Below, one piece after another: positions 59,584-64,000 of a stretch of 64,000 nt of DNA. How positions within the stretch are numbered: the first letter of the stretch is position 1; the number at the start of each line of letters is the position of its first letter. The stretch is from Gammaproteobacteria bacterium (GTDB taxonomy: Bacteria > Pseudomonadota > Gammaproteobacteria > Pseudomonadales > Azotimanducaceae): the NCBI GenBank assembly GCA_003247835.1, contig QJYB01000061.1, forward strand, positions 95,020 to 159,019. Reading direction: 5' to 3'. The translations under genes and the position numbers were made by a program. A model generated the notes under the pieces. It was not told the DNA's origin and made no database searches. It was given only the letters and a program-made list of their open reading frames with translations.

Positions 59584-60771
59584 TCAGTCCGGTAATCCGA
59601 GCACCCGTTTGGCAATGATGTTGCGCTGGATCTCGTTGCTGCCGCTGTAGATGGACCCCGCACGGTAGTAGAGCCAGCGCCGGACGGGTTCCACGCCGGC
59701 CGCACCGAATACGGCTTCGTCGGTCACCGGTCCCTGGAAGCCGCGCATGCGGATGAGCAGATCGTAGTAGTCCTGTGTCAGCTCACTGCCATAGACCTTG
59801 AAGATGGACGTCACCGGCCCGGGAGTACCACCGTCGGACTCCTCCACTGCCCGCCGCTGTGTCAGGCGGAAGACGTGCTGGTTCATCTCGTAGCTCAGCA
59901 CCGCTTCCCTGATCGCCGGATCGGCAAGCCGTCCGTCCAGCTCGCCGAGGCAGCGGCGTGCCTCTCCGACCAGGGAGTTGGCGGACGTCTCGGCGCTGCC
60001 CGAGACCAGCGACTCCATCCCCGAGCGCTCGTGCTGCAGGAGCCTCTTACCCACGGTCCAGCCTTTGTTGAGCTCGCCGACCAGATCTTCCTTGCTGGCG
60101 ATGGCATCGTCGAAGAAGGTCTCGTTGAACGGCGACTCGCCACTGATCAGCCGGATCGGCTTTACGGTCACCCCTTCCTGGTCCATGGGCAGCAGCAGAA
60201 AACTGATGCCCTCGTGCTTCGGCGCGTCGGGATCGGTGCGCACGAGGATGAACATCCAGTCAGCGTGCTGAGCGCCGGACGTCCAGATCTTCTGACCGTT
60301 GATGACGAAGTGATCGCCGCGATCCTCCGCACGGGTCCTGAGGCTCGCCAGATCGCTGCCCGCGCCGGGCTCGCTGTAGCCCTGACACCACTCCACCTCG
60401 GCACGGGCGATGCGCGGCAGGTGCCGCAGCTTCTGATCCTCCGTGCCGAGCTCGAGCAGGGTCGGTCCTATCATGCTGGTACCGAAGCTCGACAGCGCCG
60501 GCCGGGCACCGATGCGCCGCATCTCCTCGAGCAGAATCACGTACTCGTCCTTATCGAGTCCGCCACCACCGTAGGCGACCGGCCAGTTCGGCACCGTCCA
60601 GCCTTTCTCGATCATGCGCTCGAGCCAGAGCCGTGTGTCCGGATCGTCGATGACGATTTTCGTCGAACCATTGGAGACGGGACCCGGGCCGCGGGCACCC
60701 GGCGGGCAGTTCTCGGCGAGCCAGGCTCGCGTTTCCTGGCGGAAGGTCGCCAGCGTTGCCTGATCGGTCAT
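59584..60771 (-). CDS. Acyl-CoA dehydrogenase family protein
   Basis: 395-residue flavoprotein that introduces a double bond in an acyl-CoA. The N-terminal helical domain has EKGWTVPNWPVAYGGGGLDKDEYVILLEEM. EVEWCQGYSEPGAGSDLASLRTRAEDRGDHFVINGQKIWTSGAQHADWMFILVRTD is the FAD/substrate region (signature EP.aGSDla). The C-terminal domain contains EPVRRWLYYRAGSIYSGSNEIQRNIIAKRVLGLP, and the last segment (IYSGSNEIQRNIIA) is the usual FAD/acyl contact motif. The catalytic Glu is not certain by eye. GAGAGGAAA precedes the ATG. It lies between a solute-binding protein (72 bases upstream) and a patatin gene (34 bases downstream). Confidence 0.9.
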   Translation of the reverse strand: MTDQATLATFRQETRAWLAENCPPGARGPGPVSNGSTKIVIDDPDTRLWLERMIEKGWTVPNWPVAYGGGGLDKDEYVILLEEMRRIGARPALSSFGTSMIGPTLLELGTEDQKLRHLPRIARAEVEWCQGYSEPGAGSDLASLRTRAEDRGDHFVINGQKIWTSGAQHADWMFILVRTDPDAPKHEGISFLLLPMDQEGVTVKPIRLISGESPFNETFFDDAIASKEDLVGELNKGWTVGKRLLQHERSGMESLVSGSAETSANSLVGEARRCLGELDGRLADPAIREAVLSYEMNQHVFRLTQRRAVEESDGGTPGPVTSIFKVYGSELTQDYYDLLIRMRGFQGPVTDEAVFGAAGVEPVRRWLYYRAGSIYSGSNEIQRNIIAKRVLGLPD

Positions 60772-60843
60772 GGTTTCCTCTCGAGACTGGGAACGGACGG
60801 ATTCAACAATAATTCCATCTGCTTTACCCGCGCTTTCGAATCA

Positions 60844-61641
60844 CTAGGGCCGTGTGGGCAGCACGGCCATTCCCTGGGTGTGCTTCTGCACCAGCTGATC
60901 GTAGGTGCCGTCCTTGCGCATGGCCTCGACGGCACCGTCGAATGCCGCGACTATTCCGGCTGCATCCGGGTTCAGCCGGCTCACCCCGAGGCGCAGGGCA
61001 CGCCTGATCAGCGGCTTGGGCACGATCCTGAAGGCGGAGATGTCATCCGGCATGAAGCGCGAGATCTGGTAGAGAATCGACCACTTATCGCCCACCAGCA
61101 TGTCGATTCTGCCTTCGCGGAGCAGCAGCAGGTTCTGAATCAGGTGGTTGTTCACCACCTTGGTCAGGTTCGCATCCGCGTCGAACGCTTCTTCGTAGGC
61201 GAACTCCCGTTCCACGCCAATCCGGTATCCCATCAGGTCGCTCAGGTCCTGATAGTCCACCGGCACGTCGGCGCGACTCAGGAAGACGATGTCGTTCAGG
61301 AGATAGGGCTCGCTGAACAGCAGGTCGTCCGAGCGGGCCTCGGTCTGCCAGACGGCGGCCACAACGTCGTAGACACCGACGGCGGTGCCCTGATAGGCAC
61401 GAGTCCAGGGCTCCACGTTGGCCTGTATGTCATAACCCGCCCGGGTCAGCGCCGTCCGTACCAGGTCCGCCGCGAGCCCTCCTTCCGGCAGCTCGTCGTC
61501 GATGTAAGGCGGCCACAGGCTGCCGGTGACCTTCAGCGTGGCTGCCATGCCGGAGTACGGCAGCAGCGCAGCGCCGAGCACCATGGCGGTCAGCAGCAAC
61601 AATGTCAGCCTTCCGGCCGGTGACGGGTTTCGTTCGCTCAA
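60844..61641 (-). CDS. Extracellular solute-binding protein, family 3
   Basis: 265-residue periplasmic binding protein with a signal peptide (LTLLLLTAMVLGAALLPYSGMAA). LKVTGSLWPPYIDDELPEGGLAADLVRTALTRAGYDIQ is the family 3 N-lobe. VYDVVAAVWQTEARSDDLLFSEPYLLNDIVFLSR and YRIGVEREFAYEEAFDADANLTKVVN follow, then LREGRIDMLVGDKW in the second lobe. Family 3 usually binds polar amino acids, but no permease or ATPase gene is next to it, so it may be an orphan or signalling protein. It diverges from the DUF3313 lipoprotein gene across 144 bases with no site I can name. Confidence 0.85.
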   Translation of the reverse strand: MSERNPSPAGRLTLLLLTAMVLGAALLPYSGMAATLKVTGSLWPPYIDDELPEGGLAADLVRTALTRAGYDIQANVEPWTRAYQGTAVGVYDVVAAVWQTEARSDDLLFSEPYLLNDIVFLSRADVPVDYQDLSDLMGYRIGVEREFAYEEAFDADANLTKVVNNHLIQNLLLLREGRIDMLVGDKWSILYQISRFMPDDISAFRIVPKPLIRRALRLGVSRLNPDAAGIVAAFDGAVEAMRKDGTYDQLVQKHTQGMAVLPTRP

Positions 61642-61785
61642 GTTTCTCTATTCCTTCTGATTGAGTTCCCGGATGTCCGATGCCGATTATTTCTCCTGCG
61701 CCGGCCATCCACAATGCGTCGCCTGGAACGGCCGATGCCGTGATTCCCGACAGGCTGCTAGAATCCCGCCCCTCGAGGAGGATCC

Positions 61786-62463
61786 ATGCGCGTCACCGGG
61801 CCCGTCATGCTGGCAATCGTCACCTCGCTGCTCACGTCGTGTGCCGCGCAGCCGTCCGCTGCGCCCGTCGGCACGACACTGAGCTACGACGGTCTCGCGC
61901 TGGTCCCGGAAACCGTCATGGAAAGGGTCTGGATCCGGCCAGGTTATACGCTGTCCGGATACCGTAAGGTCATTCTCGAGAGCGCCCGGATTCAGTTTCG
62001 CCCGGTGACCCTGACCACGCCGGACGGCCTGCAGAACCCGGCCACCGGATTTCCGCTCTCGGCAGAGCAGAAGCTGGAGATCAGTGGGCTGGTCGGCGAC
62101 GCCTTCACCCGTTCACTGGAACGGCTGACACTCGACCGGGTGACCGAGCCCGGACCGGACGTGCTCCGGGTCCGCGGCACCCTGCTCGACCTGGACGTGC
62201 GACCCACCGGCGACCCCCGCACACCCTATCGGGTCGACTCCCTGGGTCAGCTGACGTTTGCCGTGGAGCTGATCGACTCGCAGACGGATACCGTGCTGCT
62301 GCGTGCCGTGGACACCCGCTCGGCCCGTATCCCGGGCCAGTCCTACCCTTCGGAAACCGCCACACAGCGGCCCCCGGTACGCCGGATCATCGAGCGCTGG
62401 GCAGATCTGCTGGTGGATGCGCTCAACGACCTCACTGCCCTGGACCAACTGCAAGGAGCCTGA
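61786..62463 (+). CDS. DUF3313 lipoprotein
   Basis: 225-residue outer-membrane-type lipoprotein. The signal ends with LLTSC (Cys19), and an uncharged linker rich in Ala, Pro and Ser follows. YDGLALVPETVMERVWIRPGYTLSGYRKVILESARIQFRP and LVGDAFTRSLERLTLDRVTEPGPDVLRVRGTLLDLDVRP match the DUF3313 pattern. The later FAVELIDSQTDTVLLRAVDTRSARI is the typical beta-strand pair. Function is not known for the family. It is followed after three bases by a DUF4136 lipoprotein, so the two are probably co-expressed and may act together in the envelope. Confidence 0.82.
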   Translation: MRVTGPVMLAIVTSLLTSCAAQPSAAPVGTTLSYDGLALVPETVMERVWIRPGYTLSGYRKVILESARIQFRPVTLTTPDGLQNPATGFPLSAEQKLEISGLVGDAFTRSLERLTLDRVTEPGPDVLRVRGTLLDLDVRPTGDPRTPYRVDSLGQLTFAVELIDSQTDTVLLRAVDTRSARIPGQSYPSETATQRPPVRRIIERWADLLVDALNDLTALDQLQGA

Positions 62464-62466
62464 TGG

Positions 62467-63030
62467 ATGTCCGCCAACACCCCTGCTTCCGGTGTCTCGA
62501 TCCTGCTGGTGCTGGTGGGTTTCGTCCTGCTCGGCTGCACGGCGGCGCCCGTGGGTCAGAGCCAGTTCGTCGAAGGCACGGACTTCGGCAGCTACCGATC
62601 CTTCGCCTTTGTACAGGACAATCTGCTCGTGGTGTCCTCTCCCACTCCGGTCAATCCGGCGCTGCAGTCCATTCTGGTCGAGGAAGTGCAGGCTTACCTG
62701 ACGAAGCGCGGCTTTACGTATGCACCGCAGCCTGCCGATGCGGATTTCACCATCGGTTTCGGCGTGGGTGGCCTCCCTTCGGCACGCACGACGACTTTCG
62801 GCGACAACTACAACCAGGTGCGCATCGTCGGCCAGGGGGTTGACGCGGAAACCGTAACCCAGGAGTCGACCCAGGCGGGTCTGCTCATCGACTTCTACGA
62901 TCCGGCGGGCAACAAGAAGTGGACGGGCTGGGCCACGGACGAGATCACCATGAGCGACCAGATGCGCCTGCGTACCACCGTTCGAGACATCATCGCCATC
63001 ATCCTGAAGAACTTCCCGCCAGGGTCCTGA
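62467..63030 (+). CDS. DUF4136 lipoprotein
   Basis: 187-residue lipoprotein with signal ILLVLVGFVLLGC (Cys24). DFGSYRSFAFVQDNLLVV, LQSILVEEVQAYLTKRGFTYAPQPADADFTIGFGVGG, LLIDFYDPAGNKKWTGWATDEI and TVRDIIAIILKNFPP match the DUF4136 fold (the Y.tfaw...  L...l...L...Gy......DL.v.y pattern). The start is ATG 62467, three bases after the DUF3313 stop. No enzyme motif is present; family members are thought to be envelope accessory proteins. It converges with the AbgT gene after seven bases. Confidence 0.82.
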   Translation: MSANTPASGVSILLVLVGFVLLGCTAAPVGQSQFVEGTDFGSYRSFAFVQDNLLVVSSPTPVNPALQSILVEEVQAYLTKRGFTYAPQPADADFTIGFGVGGLPSARTTTFGDNYNQVRIVGQGVDAETVTQESTQAGLLIDFYDPAGNKKWTGWATDEITMSDQMRLRTTVRDIIAIILKNFPPGS

Positions 63031-63037
63031 CGCGTCC

Positions 63038-64000
63038 TCAGAGCGGGTAGGCGTAGCTTGCGCCGAGCCCGAGCGGTAACCCCAGCGTCCAGTAGACGAT
63101 CAGGAACGCGCTCCAGATCACAAGGAAGCCCACGGAATACGGCAGCATCATCGCCACCACCGTGCCGATGCCTGTCTGCCGCACGTATCGCTGGCAGAAA
63201 ACCACCACCAGCGGAAAGTAGGGCATGAGCGGCGTGATGATGTTGGTCGAGGAGTCGCCGACCCGGTAGGCCGCCTGGGTGAGATCCGGAGAGATACCGA
63301 GCTGCATGAGCATGGGCACGAAGACGGGCGCGAGCAGAGCCCACTTGGCGGACGCCGAACCGACGAACAGGTTGATCACTCCGGTGATCAGAATCAGACC
63401 GATGATGGTTAGCGAAGCCGGCATGGCTGCTGCCTGCAGCCAGGCCGCCCCCTGCAGCGCAAACAGCGCCCCCAGGTTGGAACGGCCGAACTCGGCAATG
63501 AACAGCGACGCGAAGAACGCCATGACGATGTAGTAACCCATGCCGCTCATGGCCTGGGTCATTCCCGAGACCAGGTCACGGTGCGTGCTCACGGTGCCCG
63601 CCACATAGCCGTAGACCACACCCGGGATCAGAAAGAGCAGAAAGATCAGCGGCACGATGCTCTGCATGAGCGGCGCGCCGGCCGAAGCCAGGGCCCCGTC
63701 CGACGCCCGCCAGGCGGACGTTTCAGGAAAGGCCGTCAGTGCGAGGATCCCGAGACCTATGGCCATGGCGCCGAGCGCCGCCGCGAGGCCGGCCCGCTCG
63801 GAATCGGTCAGCGCCTCCATACCGGCCGGTCCGGCCAGCTCGCCGTCGGGCACCAGGTTGGCGAGTCGCGGTTCGACGAGCGCCTCGGTGATGTACCAGC
63901 CGAGGCCGATGATCAGGATGGTGGAGGCGGAGGTGAAGAACCAGTTGTTCAGGGGGTTCAGCACCAGCCCCGGGTCGATGAGCTGACCGCCAGCCTGGCT
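63038..64000 (-). CDS. AbgT-family transporter, C-terminal part (start outside window)
   Basis: The last 320 residues of an inner-membrane transporter; the frame runs past the right edge. AGGQLIDPGLVLNPLNNWFFTSASTILIIGLGWYITEALVEPRL is the AbgT signature region. TFPETSAWRASDGALASAGAPLMQSIVPLIFLLFLIPGVVYGYVAG and GLILITGVINLFVGSASAKWALLAPVFVPMLMQLGISPDLTQAAYRVGDSSTNIITPLMPYFPLV hold the two re-entrant hairpins typical of the fold. Family members move p-aminobenzoyl-glutamate, or export sulphonamides. It converges with the DUF4136 gene. Confidence 0.88.
   Translation of the reverse strand, partial: SQAGGQLIDPGLVLNPLNNWFFTSASTILIIGLGWYITEALVEPRLANLVPDGELAGPAGMEALTDSERAGLAAALGAMAIGLGILALTAFPETSAWRASDGALASAGAPLMQSIVPLIFLLFLIPGVVYGYVAGTVSTHRDLVSGMTQAMSGMGYYIVMAFFASLFIAEFGRSNLGALFALQGAAWLQAAAMPASLTIIGLILITGVINLFVGSASAKWALLAPVFVPMLMQLGISPDLTQAAYRVGDSSTNIITPLMPYFPLVVVFCQRYVRQTGIGTVVAMMLPYSVGFLVIWSAFLIVYWTLGLPLGLGASYAYPL

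Overview
This is a GC-rich, densely coded stretch of bacterial chromosome: about 54 protein genes, one tRNA gene, and no gene-free gap longer than 300 bases. The gene content fits an environmental, possibly marine, gammaproteobacterium. It includes a YejB/YejE-type peptide importer, PEP synthase, PBP7-type endopeptidase, an oligopeptidase A-like M3 peptidase, DUF3313/DUF4136 lipoproteins, fatty-acyl and CoA-transferase genes, and a CRP-consensus-like palindrome. I saw no insertion sequence, phage gene, CRISPR array, rRNA gene or toxin-antitoxin pair. The lineage call is inference from family content, not from a marker gene.

Region by region. 1-4916: the end of a Na+/Ca2+ exchanger; a minus-strand operon of MpaB-like oxygenase, methyltransferase and exonuclease III; a TetA-like MFS exporter; a HAD phosphatase. 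4940-11156: a five-gene minus-strand peptide importer with YejB/YejE permeases, a large lipoprotein binding protein and two separate ATPases. 11373-20723: a nitroreductase, a second exonuclease III with an SDR, an exported barrel-like protein, a split-barrel protein, a large DUF6178-like protein, a PBP7 endopeptidase that seems to lack a standard start codon, a three-hairpin repeat, a TcyP-like symporter coupled to a lipase, and an SRPBCC protein. 20807-29772: AraC and HxlR regulators (the latter with a clear palindromic operator), a tautomerase, tRNA-Gly(CCC), an exported cupin, PEP synthase divergent from alanine dehydrogenase, an exported RidA protein and an amidohydrolase lipoprotein. 29818-43192: a DUF748 envelope protein coupled to a domain-swapped CoA transferase; an M3 peptidase/quinone oxidoreductase/hydrolase operon; a membrane-anchored 724-residue coiled-coil protein behind a CRP-like site; an MFS transporter; and a split-barrel protein divergent from a MarR regulator.

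43193-49023 is the most coherent metabolic locus. A methanethiol oxidase (SBP56/MtoX type), an SCO-type copper chaperone with an unusual CX5C motif and a CaiB-type CoA transferase overlap on the minus strand. A di-heme MauG/cytochrome c peroxidase and an FAD monooxygenase diverge from them. The set suggests periplasmic oxidation of methanethiol, a product of DMSP and methionine breakdown, by a copper enzyme with its own maturation factors.

49046-64000: an SCP2-like protein, a HupE/UreJ membrane protein divergent from an NHL-repeat protein, an unrecognised protein, orotate phosphoribosyltransferase, an M20 plus S9 exported peptidase pair, a patatin-like lipase with acyl-CoA dehydrogenase, a family 3 solute-binding protein, a DUF3313/DUF4136 lipoprotein pair and the start-less end of an AbgT transporter. 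Peptide and amino-acid use is a recurring theme: the Yej importer, five peptidases or amidohydrolases, alanine dehydrogenase, the TcyP-like carrier and AbgT.
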